From Pyronema omphalodes (lineage: Eukaryota; Ascomycota; Pezizomycetes; Pezizales; Pyronemataceae), in assembly GCA_024516155.1 (NCBI GenBank), contig JAJJXM010000069.1:124001-188000 (forward strand): DNA of 64,000 nucleotides, in the 5' to 3' direction. The notes under the pieces are model-generated. The model had not been told where the DNA came from, made no database searches, and saw nothing but the letters and a program-made list of their open reading frames with translations. The position numbers and the translations under genes were made by a program. Shown here piece by piece: positions 35,413 through 46,664 of this stretch; the stretch's first letter is position 1; each line of letters begins with the position of its first letter.

Positions 35413-35850
35413 ATGTCTCGCCAGCCTACCTTCAAGGATACCCATCCGGAGAAAACTGAAACTGAACACCATATCCCCCAACAGCGCGTCATGCGCACCA
35501 CCGACACCATGAACCCCAACCATATCAGTAAATCCAAGAAGTCTCGTACCCCCAAACTCACCGCCAACTTCGCCTTACCCGATTCCAAGGACCTGGAAGC
35601 AGGCCAAGATGATACCATGGGATACCGATGGAAATTAGCAATGGAGGAAAAAAGAAAAGAATACTGGAAGCGGTGTAAAACGCCGTGTATACTACTGCTG
35701 TTGGTGGCGGTGGTGGTGGTTATTGGGGTGTTTTTGATACCCTGGGCTATTAGGGAGAATAAGGAGTCGAGAAAGGCGGCTTGTGAAAAGGCGTTGGAGA
35801 TACAACATACTTATGTTATTAATAAGTTGCATTGTAAACCGTCGGCATAG
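35413..35850 (+). CDS. Small single-pass membrane protein, unknown function
   Basis: One exon, 145 residues, clear ATG. Residues 1-70 are polar with Lys/Thr/Pro and His clusters. A basic stretch (KRKEYWKRCK, 80-89) precedes one hydrophobic helix at about 92-112, and the remaining 33 residues are polar with two cysteines. It shares layout and a W-x-KRC-like lead-in with the gene at 25001-25429 (YKRC before its helix), but sequence similarity outside the helix is weak. The GC content and codon use of the N-terminal half look well maintained. No enzyme motif. Confidence 0.6.
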   Translation: MSRQPTFKDTHPEKTETEHHIPQQRVMRTTDTMNPNHISKSKKSRTPKLTANFALPDSKDLEAGQDDTMGYRWKLAMEEKRKEYWKRCKTPCILLLLVAVVVVIGVFLIPWAIRENKESRKAACEKALEIQHTYVINKLHCKPSA

Positions 35851-37392
35851 GGAGAGATCATAATGGAAGAGAGATGGAATGGATGTGGTTACTGGATAGG
35901 GGATTGAATGATGTCGAGGATTTGTCGGAGATGAAAATGAAAGGGGATTATGGATGGTTGTTTCGGTATGGGGTTGGCTTGGATTGGCTATTTCCGTATA
36001 TACGTCCTCGGAAATTGGGATGATGAAGATGAAAGTATTATGGCAGACCATGTACCAGCAAAGATTTCCAATAAATGTATGGCATTGGAGGGTATAAAGA
36101 AGGCTTACATACGGGACCGTGAAGATTACCTGTGTGAAGAGCTTTTTAAACCAGGTTATAATGAATTTGTTTATCAAACTCGGTCACAGATTTCTCAGAG
36201 TTGACTGCAACAATTTTACCATAACTTATTCCAAAGAAATCTTTCCTCGCATAGCGGTGTAATAGTGACTTCTTGTGTACAGAATGGCGTTCTTGACAGG
36301 TCTAGCAATTCTGAGCCTTTATTCTTGTAAATGCACATTTTTTTCTTAATTGGCTGTTCTTTAGATTTTCAGGTGCACGATAGCTTTGCACTGCGACTTC
36401 CTGTTGCTAGGCTGCGTATCGTGCGTCATGATATATCACCAATGCATGCCGCCGCCTTCCCGTTCTCTGCCCTCCCGCCACCGCAAATAGATATGAATTT
36501 GCACCGCCTTATGTGTAAACCCAAAAACACTGGTGACTATAAAAAATAAAGACGTCACAACATGTTTCTAGAAGTGCCCTAAACCCTACCTGCGTCACTG
36601 TTCAGGACAGGGAAGGTGCACTTGCGGGGAACTCTCTTCAGCATCTCGAGTCTCATGTCAACGGTATTACATGATTCTACTTCCTCTAGCTGGCATTTCC
36701 ATTCTTATTCCAATCGAATCCGATTATGATGTCCGTTTTGCGCGGCGACTCGACGGTACAAGACATCTCCGCCCTCCTGTCTGCTAAATCCAACTCTGGA
36801 ACAAGCCTGCTGCATCAGACTACAAAGCATCGTTATCTGCTATGTATGCTTCATCAAGTTTTCTCCTTTGTGTTAAAAGATGCTTGGATTGGCATGTCAC
36901 CTGAGGTGGGGATCTAGGTGTAGGACGCTCTAACCGTCCCCTGCTTATATTTCCTTGCTCTCTGTTCGATGTACTTGCTTACTGTCAACCAATGCATTTG
37001 TCTTCTACACCTCCAGATTCTTCCTCACGGTGCTCACTCTAATACTTTCTATTGACATCTTTTTCGAATTAAAGCTTCCAGGAGCTGATTGGTTTCTCCT
37101 CCAACTGAGATCCGGGGCCATACACCCCTCCTCCCCCCTCCTCCCGATGCATACTTGGACCGAATACCTCAAAGGAAAAATGTTTCCGATTTGGCCCGCT
37201 TCTTATTCCTCGACCATACTCAAGCCTTTCTAATCAAATCAATTTCCGAATAGACCCACATTCGGTCCACCCACATCTAATCCTCGATTGCGTCCGCTGC
37301 ATCGGACTACGAAACCCTCCTCCGAACACCACACTGTCGAGTCGGCTAATCCCCTCACTATATTCTGAGGGTTCCACTCCAGCCGGCAGAAG
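35851..37392. other. Intergenic, up to the retroelement insertion site
   Basis: No supported gene. Frame 35950-36204 (+) is open but lacks motifs. A CACCTGAGGTG palindrome sits at 36898-36908. Confidence 0.4.
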
Positions 37393-37405
37393 TCTTTTTC
37401 ATGAT
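37393..37405 (+). repeat. Target-site duplication, left copy
   Basis: TCTTTTTCATGAT, repeated exactly at 38760-38772 on the other side of the LINE-like insertion. Confidence 0.85.
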
Positions 37406-38759
37406 GTGACACGACAAAAGAAATGGTGAATTATATCCATAGAACCTCGGAGACAACAAAAGAAATCCGTGATACAATTGTCCGGATGGATGAATGTACC
37501 AATGCACACCTCGAGCACTTCAACAATATGTTAGAAGGTACCCTGAAGCAGATGGAGGCAGTGTTGTCTGAGAACACTATACTGCGCCAGGCGAATGAGG
37601 CCTCCAGAGCAGAAACGGCAGCCCTCAAAGTTGCCGTGGACGCCCTCACACAGAAATTCGACGAGCACACAGCAAAGTCAGCCCCTCCCTCCCCGGAGAT
37701 CATGGCCCCCTCTGCCTCAATGGAGGAGATGACAACGCAACTGTCCATCGTACACAATGATATCCAAGATGTCTTGGATGCTGTTCTCAACCCGAACACT
37801 AAGAGAAAGCGACGCTCCGGCCATCAAGACATCGAACCAACATCTGACACAACCCAACGACTAATGACCCATAAACAACGACGCAATGCATCACCAGAGC
37901 ATAGCTTGATGCACTCGATACATGCAACCACCACTGCCCAGGACAAACTTGATGCTCTAAAGATCAAGTATCCCCCATGTTCACCTGCCATAACCCCAAC
38001 CGAAACATTACCCAACTCTCTTCCTCAAGTATCTCCTCAGGTCACACCTCTTCCGGACGTCCCTAGCACTGCCCCTGCTGAAGGCGAAGGTTGGAAGATA
38101 GTGGAAGGCAAGACAATGCGGAGGAAGAAGAGAAGTGAACAGACAAGCAACCAGAAGGCAGCTCCAAATAACGACAATACCCCAACAACAAAGACTGGTA
38201 GGAGGGGAAAGAGCACCTACCAACCCAAACCAACGACTACTCCCACAAAGAAAACCTGGGCAGAGGTTGTCAAAAGTGGAGGAATTAATGTCCAGATTGT
38301 CTTAGGCAATGACCACCTTCAACTAATCACACCGACGACAAGAGCCCGAAGAGAGAGGCAAGGAGGGGCAGCACGAAGGCTCAAAAAGAAGGCCCGAGCA
38401 GGCGGAGGGACGGAGGAGGAGAGAAGGGGAAGAAGTAGCCCGGCAGTAGTATAAGGCCCAAGAAAAGAAAAAAGAAAAAAAAAAAAGGATTTAGATGTGA
38501 AGGGAAGGGAAGAGGAATGAGGTGAATGACTAGGCGGAATAATAATTGAGCGTACAGGGCTCTAGACTATATTGACGCGAAAGAAAATCAGCATGGAGAA
38601 CACCAGGGTGCTGTGGCCCCAAACAATGAAGAATGCTCTGGGGCTTTTCCCAGTAGGCCTCCGGGATTACAGACCGGGGCCTAAAGATGTATATAAACAC
38701 AGACCACGTCATAACCTTACGGTTGGGAACGTTTAAGAATCAATCAATCAATCAATCAA
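37406..38759 (+). mobile_element. ORF1-only LINE-like non-LTR retroelement
   Basis: About 1.35 kb between exact 13-bp direct repeats. It carries one ORF1-like gene (37423-38454), a 300-bp 3' untranslated part containing an A-rich stretch and a GCCCC/GGGGC stem, and ends in a short AATC-repeat tail (38738-38759), the kind of simple tail fungal Tad/L1-type LINEs use. No endonuclease or reverse transcriptase frame is present. Since 5' truncation cannot remove ORF2 and spare ORF1, it is an internally deleted or non-autonomous derivative mobilised in trans. Confidence 0.75.
37423..38454 (+). CDS. LINE ORF1-like nucleic-acid-binding protein
   Basis: Intact, intronless 343-residue frame starting 17 bases inside the element. 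Residues 20-80 form a heptad-like coiled coil (LEHFNNML..TLKQMEAVL..), expected to drive trimer or oligomer formation as in other ORF1 proteins. A basic KRKRR patch lies near residue 128, then a Pro/Thr-rich linker. A GEGWKIVEGK segment (about 222-231) and a KKTWAEVVKSG segment precede a strongly basic Arg/Lys C-terminus. These short Trp motifs followed by basic tails are how I recognise fungal Tad-type ORF1 products; no CCHC zinc knuckle is present. It is probably an RNA chaperone or particle component; the identification rests on motifs and context. Confidence 0.7.
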   Translation: MVNYIHRTSETTKEIRDTIVRMDECTNAHLEHFNNMLEGTLKQMEAVLSENTILRQANEASRAETAALKVAVDALTQKFDEHTAKSAPPSPEIMAPSASMEEMTTQLSIVHNDIQDVLDAVLNPNTKRKRRSGHQDIEPTSDTTQRLMTHKQRRNASPEHSLMHSIHATTTAQDKLDALKIKYPPCSPAITPTETLPNSLPQVSPQVTPLPDVPSTAPAEGEGWKIVEGKTMRRKKRSEQTSNQKAAPNNDNTPTTKTGRRGKSTYQPKPTTTPTKKTWAEVVKSGGINVQIVLGNDHLQLITPTTRARRERQGGAARRLKKKARAGGGTEEERRGRSSPAVV

Positions 38760-38761
38760 TC
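38738..38761 (+). repeat. AATC simple tail of the LINE-like element
   Basis: Six AATC units at the junction with the right target-site duplication, read through from the 3' end. Confidence 0.85.
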
Positions 38762-38772
38762 TTTTTCATGAT
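38760..38772 (+). repeat. Target-site duplication, right copy
   Basis: Exact 13-base match to 37393-37405; the first base may belong to the tail. Confidence 0.85.
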
Positions 38773-38803
38773 CCCACTCTGGAACCAATCCCTCACTGTT
38801 CAC

Positions 38804-38844
38804 AAAGCATTCTCATCTCTCAGTCTTATTCCAACTACAAAATC
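38804..38844 (+). repeat. 40-bp direct repeat, copy 1
   Basis: Shares CATTCT..CTC..CTTATTCCAA.TACAAAATC with 38980-39020, with a 2-bp gap and few substitutions. Short related pieces also occur near 36690-36712. Confidence 0.6.
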
Positions 38845-38979
38845 CCAGACCCACTGGGGTTTCTTAATCCGACTGAATATCCTCTTGAGATACATCTTCG
38901 CCTTCTAGCTTTCTTTGTCTCCTTTGCCCTCGATTTGTTTCTCCCAAAAATCCAACTTTGAACATCGAACGGTCTCACA

Positions 38980-39020
38980 GACAGCATTCTCTCTCTCGGC
39001 CTTATTCCAAGTACAAAATC
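38980..39020 (+). repeat. 40-bp direct repeat, copy 2
   Basis: Second copy, about 176 bp after the first. It suggests that the retroelement landed in an older repetitive sequence. Confidence 0.6.
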
Positions 39021-39588
39021 GGCTTGCTCATTTACCTATACCAGCTCTCCAGGCTCGTAACACAGCCTGTCCATCTGCCTCGTTTCGTCAGGACTTGGAG
39101 AGAGGTACACACGAGATCCCGGTCTAGGAATTGATCCGCTTTTTGACCAATGTTTGGCACTATTTTTGGTAGTTGTGTGTTGCTGGGTTGTGTGTGGAGT
39201 AATTTCCAGGTAGGAGCTCAGCAGCAAGTTGGGCAAGTTCCGTAGTATCACGGGAGAGATTAGTTTCCAAATTTTTGAGAAGCTCTTGTCCGGTCACTAA
39301 TGCATATTGTTCTTGAGCGAATATTGTTCTTGCCAGTTCCTCGCGAGAGTTACTAAATCGATCTGATTAAGCCTTGCATGTGACTTTATTGAGAACGAAC
39401 CATCATGTATATATATGTATGAGGAGAATAATGAAAACATCACAATATGTAAAAAAATCTGTTCCTCTGAAAACATTGTCTTCTTCATAAAAAATAATTT
39501 CGCAATGTAAATGTAAAATGTAAAGCTGCTAGCTGGGGACTAGAGAACAGTATAAGCTAAAACCTTGGCCTCAAAAGCAAAAGAATGA
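39021..39588. other. Intergenic before tRNA-Ser
   Basis: No supported gene. A/T-rich with a TATATA run near 39410. Confidence 0.4.
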
Positions 39589-39669
39589 CGACGTCGACAG
39601 GACTCGAACCTGCGCACGCGAACGTAAGAGATTTCTAATCTCTCTCCTTAACCACTCGGACACAACGCC
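39589..39669 (-). tRNA. tRNA-Ser(AGA), copy 1
   Basis: 81 bases with a long variable arm: GGCGTTG/CGACGTC acceptor, loop TAGAAAT in GAGAT/ATCTC stem (anticodon AGA), and T-stem GCAGG/CCTGT. Identical copy at 58771-58851 on the other strand. Confidence 0.93.
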
Positions 39670-40309
39670 TTGATTATATCACAGCCTACTTTCTACCATA
39701 TTGAAACTCTACTAAAGCTGCAATCAGATGGGACATACTCGTACATCGACGGTGACCTGCTAAGATCTCTCCGGATCAATGATCTTCAAAACAAAACACC
39801 GAACAACTCACAACTGGACGTCATATCTGGTTTTTTTTTTTTTTTTGAGTGTGTGTGAAGTAGATGTGTTGAATGATAGTTGAGGCGATGACACGATGAG
39901 ATGACGAGATGACGAGATAGAACACGCCGATAAGATGGTAGACTGTATTTACGCAAAGGAGGGAAAAAAAAACAAAGACTTGATCTAAGAGCAGTGATAT
40001 TTCTTCAAAGTATCGACGGCTGTAGTGAGTTTTTTATATATGCCCTGAATAATATTTATTACCCCCTTCATAAAGCAGTTCCTTTGGACCAAACCAGTTT
40101 TCGTAGTTTTGAACAGTTCAAGCCTGGCATTCAATTCTGTTAATTGGTTTTCGCAGTTTTTTTTCAACCAGTTTATGTTACTGATAGTAAACTGAACTGG
40201 GTCGCTGTACGGTTGTCATATTCCAACAGTCCGTATAGTCCCCGTTTTGGTCGTCGGTTTGAAGTGGTTCGTATGACTGGGAGGTCTGAGAAAGAAGAAC
40301 ATAGACATA

Positions 40310-41610
40310 AAATCATAAGCATATCATAACTATATCATAACTATATCATAAGCATATCATAATCATAATCATATCATAATCATTAAACATGTTCTCATAA
40401 TGTTCGTTATCACCTATCACTATCACCTATCACCTATCACTATCACCTATCACCTATCACCTAAAACCTATCAACAATACCAATATATAACCAACGAAAA
40501 AAAAACCGATTATAAAAAACGCAAGAAATCATTAATTATAACCATCATTCATAATCATAAAGCATAACCACATCATAGCCATAATCATAACCACATCACA
40601 TCAACAACCACATCAATAACAACCACATCATAATCATAATCATAACCACATCATAACCACATCCCATCACATCCCATCATATCCCATCATATCCCATCAT
40701 ATCATAACCACATCCCATCACATCACATCACATCCCATCCCATCACATCACATCACATCCCATCATAACCACATCACCATATCATCAATCATAGCAATCA
40801 TATCACATCACATCAAACCACGCACATTCCCTATCTTCCAATGCCATAAACCAGCCCATATCCGTATTATAACTCGTAGTCGCAGTCCCAGAAAAAAACC
40901 AGACAATCAAAAGATAATAACAGAAGCAAAGAAGGTAACGAGAGCTGAAAAAACGGAAAGCCGGGGATCAAGTATAGTAAAGTAAAGCCGAGTAAAGTAA
41001 AGTCAAGTAAAGTAAAAGTAAAGCCAAGTAAAGCCAAGTAAAGCCAAGTCAAGTATAAACACGAATATAAGTTCATAAGTTATTCATAAACCGCAACAAA
41101 AGAAAAATCAGCCATCAGTCATCATCCATGATCCGTTAATCCCAAACGAAAGGTAGTCAGTCAAGTCAAGCCCAGTCAAGTCAAGCCACGTAGAAAAAAA
41201 CCAGAAACCAGAAAGCCAAGAATAACGATAAAAGGTAAAAGACAACGATAAACTAAAAAAAAAAAGATCCCATTTTTTATAAAAGAAAAAGAAAAAAAGA
41301 ACTCCCACAAATCCCAAATACAACAAAAACCAAATACAATAAAAAAAAAGAAAAATCAAAACCCCATAAACGAAAGCATAAGATCTCCCTAAGAAAACCC
41401 CAGAAAACCTCGAAACTATAAAAAAAAGAACAAAAAAAGAACGAAAAAAAAGAGCAACAAATAAATAGCGCCATTATCCCAATCCGTCATAAAAAAAAAC
41501 AGAAAAACAGAAAGACAAAAAAAAAAAAACTATTATTCCACAGAAAAAAATCAGACAGAAAAAAAAGTCTTCCAATCGAAAAACCCCCAGATCCGATTCC
41601 AGTCGTTCTT
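40310..41610. repeat. Low-complexity tract, G-poor on the + strand
   Basis: Roughly 1.3 kb of overlapping simple repeats: ATATCATAACT-type (about 40316-40380), CACCTAT/CTATCAC (40410-40465), CATCACATCCCAT (40570-40810), AAGTA/AAGCC pentamers (40972-41065), then A-rich DNA. From 40400 to 40810 the + strand has almost no G. It lies directly 3' of the large gene on the minus strand. Confidence 0.75.
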
Positions 41611-41928
41611 GATGCTTGTGGTTGTGTTGTTTTTTTTTCTTCGTAGTAATCATTATGCATGTCCTTCATTCCTCCTTATCCTTTATTCCTTGTTCCTGTT
41701 CCTGTTCCTATTCCCGTTCCCATTCCTATTCCTATTCCAGTTTCCTATGCCTATTCCCATTCCTGTTCCAGTCCACCTCCACTCCCGCCTCCATATCCAT
41801 ATCAATATCCTTCCATAACCCTTCTATCCAATTCCAACCTAATCAATCGACATCCCATCACTATCCACCGACCCTATCCCTGATCCCCCATCTCTCCGTA
41901 TAGCATCCGGGAGGTTACTGTCGCTATT

Positions 41929-44900
41929 CTACCTTCTAAACAACCTCTCGGTCGCAGCCTCCGCTCTCTTCAACGCATTCAATCTTGAAGCATCCAACTC
42001 TACACTCTCCCTAAGCCTTCCCACCACTCTTCTTCCCGGAGTTCTAGTCCCCAAAAGCGATACTCTTGCTGATGATTCATCCTGCGATACTACGCTTCGA
42101 TCCCCCTGCGAACTCACTGTTCCGATCGAATACCGCTCCGCTGAAGCCGCCCTCTCCCCGGTGCTTAATCTATCCCCAACAGTCAATCTATCCCCCACAG
42201 TCAACCTATCCCCCGCAGCGCCACCAGTCAAACTCAACTCCGCCCTATCCCTCTCCCTATCAGTTCCAAAAAATCTTTTCGAAGGACTCGCCATGGCTCT
42301 CGCGGGACTTGACATTCCGGCAGCTGTAGTACTTCGTCTGGCACTGGTAGTATCCAACGCACTTAGGCCAGAATAATCCCTTGTAGACTCCACTCTCGCA
42401 CTTAACCGATTCGAAGCCAATCGTGTAGTCGCATTTAATTCAGTGACAGCACGGCTGGGTGCACGCAGACGGTCCCTCTCCCGCTGATCATCGAATCCAT
42501 CCTTCAGCGCCATTGAGCCTCTGGGACGAATCGTAGGTGACTGTGCCATTTCCCCACCTGCTCCGCTTCGTGGGGAAAAGTTGGATGCAACTGACAGCGA
42601 TGCCAACGAGTTTTTTCGCTCGGCAAAACGACCCAATGCTCGAGTTGGCAGTAGTAAAGTGCTAGAGTCGCGGGAATCCCGGTTGTTACTGAGCATCGAG
42701 TCCCGGTTATTGCTCAGCATAGAATCCCGGTTATTGCTGAGCATCGAATCCCGGTTGTTACTGAGCATGGAATCCCGGTTATTGCTGAGGAGAGAGTCGC
42801 GGTTAGTTTCCCTTGTAGTGTCGGCAGGATCGCGGAATAGGCGAGTGCTGGGGCGAGAAGCAGGGAAACCAGGTTGAGCAACTGAACCGTTAGCAGCGGC
42901 AGCGGCGATTTTGCTCTGTTCGAGCTGTCTGTGTGCTTCAGTGAGCGCGAGACAAAGCTCGGTTAGCGAGCGACAAAGAGAGTCGGTTTTCCGGCGGACG
43001 GTACGGTCTGCGATAACCTGAGTTGTTGGGACTCCGGGTGCTCCTGGTGCTCCAACGATATTTGCCATCTCGAGGGCATCCTTGGCTGCTAGCTCAAGGT
43101 GCTTGTATACGTCAGGTGGAAGTGTTGCTTTGCTCTTTGCCAACGCGGTATGTAGTAAAGGGTGGGAGGTTGTTTCGGCAGTCGCATTGGCATGTGGATT
43201 GCTGACGTTTCGCGGCGAAGACGAAATAGTGGTGATGGTTGTAGTCGCGGTCCGCGGTCGCTCGCCGGAGGAGGAAGAAGCGCCTCCACCGCCGGCTCTT
43301 GAGGGGGGAATTTGCCCCGTCACTTCTAACCGTCGAATCCTCGATTTCAAATCGTCCAATTCGTCCCATACCGAAGATGCCGCAGTGGTTGATACAGTAG
43401 ACACCGAGTCGGAGGATCTTGGGCCCATTCCTGCACCTGCGACAGAAGCTGCGTACTCGGTATCGAGTCTTATTGATGCACCCAATGATGGACCCGCATC
43501 GTCAGCCAAAGGCGAAGCACCAAGAACTCTTGAATGCGGTCTGCTGTTGCCGTCAGCCATTGATTGACTTCGAGAGTGAGCAGTGTTTGGTGATAAATCG
43601 CGACGACTGTGAATGCTGCGAGGTCTGGCTTGAAAAGGTCTCGGAGTAATGGACGACGTTCGCTCTTCGATGTGTTCAGCTTCGGAGTGTCTTCGTGGGT
43701 AGTCTGCTTGGGAGGGCATTCGAACATTTCGGCGCCACTCTTCTTCTCTGATTTCCGGAGGCGACGAGTTGAACACGTCGTTTGTGGGTACACCGGGGGA
43801 GGATTGAGTATCGGAGGGTAAACTATCTCGATACTGAGGCTGTTGCGAAGCCTGACGAGCCTATTCAAGCACTGGGTCAGACACGTTGCAATCCAATTGT
43901 GGTTCATGCAGCATGCAAGCAAAAGCATAACGAATAGGAAAAACTCACTCTTCGTCGTTCCAATCTATCCTTTGCCCGGCTGGTACTATTGCTTCTAGCA
44001 AGATTCAAAAAGACATCCTCATTTTGTTCATCCTGCTGCTGCTGTCCGTTCTGTAGATCCTCCAAACCCCTCAAGGTCCTATCCTTCTCATCATATTCAT
44101 CATCGTCCTCTTCCTCGTCGTCGTCGTCAAAGCTGGCGTAGCTCTGGCGCCGCTGCATTCTGTCGCGTTGCCCCTGAGGACGTGAAGGAGTCGCGGGAAT
44201 GGTGGCAGTGCTCTGACTGCTGCTCGTCCCGTCTGACCTGTTGTAGTGTGGGCGACTTGTGTTGGGAGTTGACGGCGGTTGGAGGGAATATGATGGGCGA
44301 TTATTATTATCCATTGCTGAGAATTTGCGCAAGTAAGAAAGTGCTGGTGGAGGGCCGTCGCTGGTCTCTACACCATTACTACTGTGCTGTGCAGGAGCGT
44401 GTTTTCTGGGTGGTGTCGGAGGATCTCTAGCCGACGCGTTTAGTGCTGCAGGTCTCTGAGTGAGGCTGGTGTCGGTGGTGGTGGTGGTGGTAGTGGTAGT
44501 GGGAGTAGAAATAGCGGTATTGGTGGTGATGTACGGATCTGATGGGTCGCGCGGCTGAAAAGTTGTGGGATTCGCTGAAGTTTCCTGCAGTGTAGCGGCG
44601 GCGGCAGTAGTGGTAGTTATGGCTCTGTCGGTAGCGGATGATGGAGTAGAAATGCAAGTAGGGGCGATGGTAGTGGAAGCAGTAGTTGTAGTTGTAGTTG
44701 TAGTTTTCGTAGTCGGGGTCGTAGGATTAGCTGGATCGTCTTGATCAAGTCTGACAACGGATTGTGTTTGAGTTTTATCGAAGTGAGATTGGACCTTTTC
44801 GCGGTGAGATTGGACCTTTTCGCAGTGAGATTTGACCTTTTCGTTGTTTGGGTAGGTTTGGCTGTGACGCTGGTGCGCAAAGTGGATCCGGTCTTTGTTG

Positions 44901-46366
44901 GCGGTGGTGGTGGTGGTTGTGGTTGTGGTGGTGGTGTCAGTAGTGTGAGTGGGAGTGGGAGTGGGAGTGGTAGTAGTGTGGGTGGTGGTGGGAGTTGAGA
45001 AGTTGGCTGTGGGAGCAGCAGCAGCAGCAGCAGGAGCAGCAGTAGGATTAGCGGCAGTCGTGGTAGACGGAGCAGCTTCGGGTTTCCTCTCAGCAGCAAT
45101 CGTCTTTGTCGTTTCAACAATGCTTGTTTGTACTCGTAGTTGTACTTGTTGTTTTTGTTGTTGTGTCTGTACAACTTGACCATCATTTCCTTTCACTGAC
45201 CGCAGTGGTATTAATTCACTCTTTTTGATTATTTTCTGTGTCGCTTTTGTTAAATTCTGTTTTTGATTTGCAGCTGTCGTCGCTACTACTGTCGCTGTGA
45301 GTGGTGGCGGCCGTGCACCACCACCAGTCCTGCCTGACAACGGGGCTGGTGTGACCGCGACCTGGTGGCCTGGGACCGGAATAAGACCGTGACCTTTTTG
45401 CGGAACTAGCGGCGGACCCAAGCCCAGCCGATTCTGCGGCGGCGACGGTGACGACGGTGACAACGGCGACGGCGACGGCGACGGCGATGGGGACGGGGAT
45501 CCAGCCAAACTCCTCAACGAAGCCGCCCTAGCAATCGTACCTTCAATAGACGGAAACGGAACCGGCGTTTGTATTTGTTTCTGATGTTTTTTCTCCGCCA
45601 TTTTTCTGATCGTAGAAACCGTCGGTAATGCTGAACTTGAACTTCCTGAGCCTGATGAACCAGATCCCGATAATTCCCGATTCATCACACTCCTATTATT
45701 TCCCACTGCTGCTGGTCTTCCATTTGGTAATAATCCCTCCTGATACCTCATAGGTAACGTTGCACTCCTCATCACCGGCAATTTTCCACTGGTAGAAAGG
45801 TTGCTGGGAGATACAACCGAGCTTCCATCACTCGATAATCTCCTGTCCCTTTCCCGACGAGGAGTTGACGGCAGCAACCCAAACACCGGCGGCGGAACAT
45901 CTCTCAAATTCTGTCTGCTCGACGAAATCGTGGATGAAGTCGTAGAAGCCCTTCCCCTGCCCTCAACCATGGGTATACCTATCCCCCCAGAGCCGGTACT
46001 ACTACTATACCTATGCCCCATAGATTTCCCTCCAAGATTCACCACAGTCTTGGTGGAAATATTGGATGCGGTACTTGTGTTTCTTCTATGTCCTTTTTGT
46101 GGCATGTTATCCCCGGCTTGTACGGGGGAAGGAGATGGAGAAGAGGCGGTCATGGGGGAAGGAGACGGAGAAGAGGCGGTCATGGGTTTTATCAACCCCT
46201 CCATTCTTGCATCGCGGTTATTATCCCGGGGTTTCTGGAGTGATGAAGCGGTGGGTTGTGATATACTTGATATACTTGATATGCCGGAAATGCCAGAGAC
46301 AGATCGATACGATCTATGACCTATAACCCGGTCGTTGCTGCTGATGCTGCTGCTGATGGTGGACAT
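41929..46366 (-). CDS. Large Ser/Thr-rich fungal protein, 1449 residues, unknown function
   Basis: Complement of 43949-46366 and 41929-43860, joined by an 88-bp GTGAGT..GAATAG intron, phase 0. The start is the ATG at 46366; the frame's earlier GTG is not credible. Residues 1-806 are disordered: Ser-rich blocks, Pro-Ser repeats, poly-Thr tracts, a KSHCEKVQSH-type repeat around 560-580, Gln-rich and Asp/Glu-rich runs near 750-790. Near residue 971 a SSVWDELDDLKSRIRRLE segment, followed by an ERPRTATTT stretch and a helical block, is the part I associate with a conserved Pezizomycotina protein family of unknown role (sometimes labelled LPXTG-motif protein). Five NNRDSMLS repeats follow. No transmembrane segment or enzyme motif. 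Possibly a phosphorylated scaffold; that is inference. Confidence 0.8.
42667..42803 (-). repeat. In-frame 24-bp coding repeat (NNRDSMLS)
   Basis: About five 24-bp units inside the second exon of the large gene. Because the unit is a multiple of three, copy-number change keeps the frame. Confidence 0.85.
45456..45500. repeat. GGCGAC-type hexamer repeat in exon 1 of the large gene
   Basis: Encodes alternating Pro-Ser on the minus strand; frame-neutral. Confidence 0.6.
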
Positions 46367-46634
46367 TTTGTTGCAGTTGCATGGAGGAAAATTCTGCGTC
46401 GGGATCCTGTGTAGGTGCTTGAAGATTTGAAGGTTCACCCCGCACTCCGCACTGCACTCCGTCGGCTCTCCTTTCGCTTATCGCCAGTCCTCAGATCAGT
46501 CCTCAGATCAGCCTTCCGTCTATCTATACCCCGCTGCAGTCCGTATACCCCTCTATAAACCTCCTTCGTCCTGGGCACCGAAAACCTTCCCACGTACCAG
46601 GAACTTCGCGACGATCCACCTCTCGCTATGGCTA

Positions 46635-46664
46635 TTGTAGTTGTAGTTGTAGTTGTAGTTGTAG
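46635..46664 (+). repeat. TTGTAG hexamer repeat, five units
   Basis: Exact five copies in the promoter side of the large gene, about 270 bp upstream of its ATG. Confidence 0.8.

Noticed and set aside
43082..46319. Plus-strand frames inside the large gene
   Set aside because: Antisense shadows of the 1449-residue gene; several begin at non-ATG codons and their composition mirrors the coding repeats.
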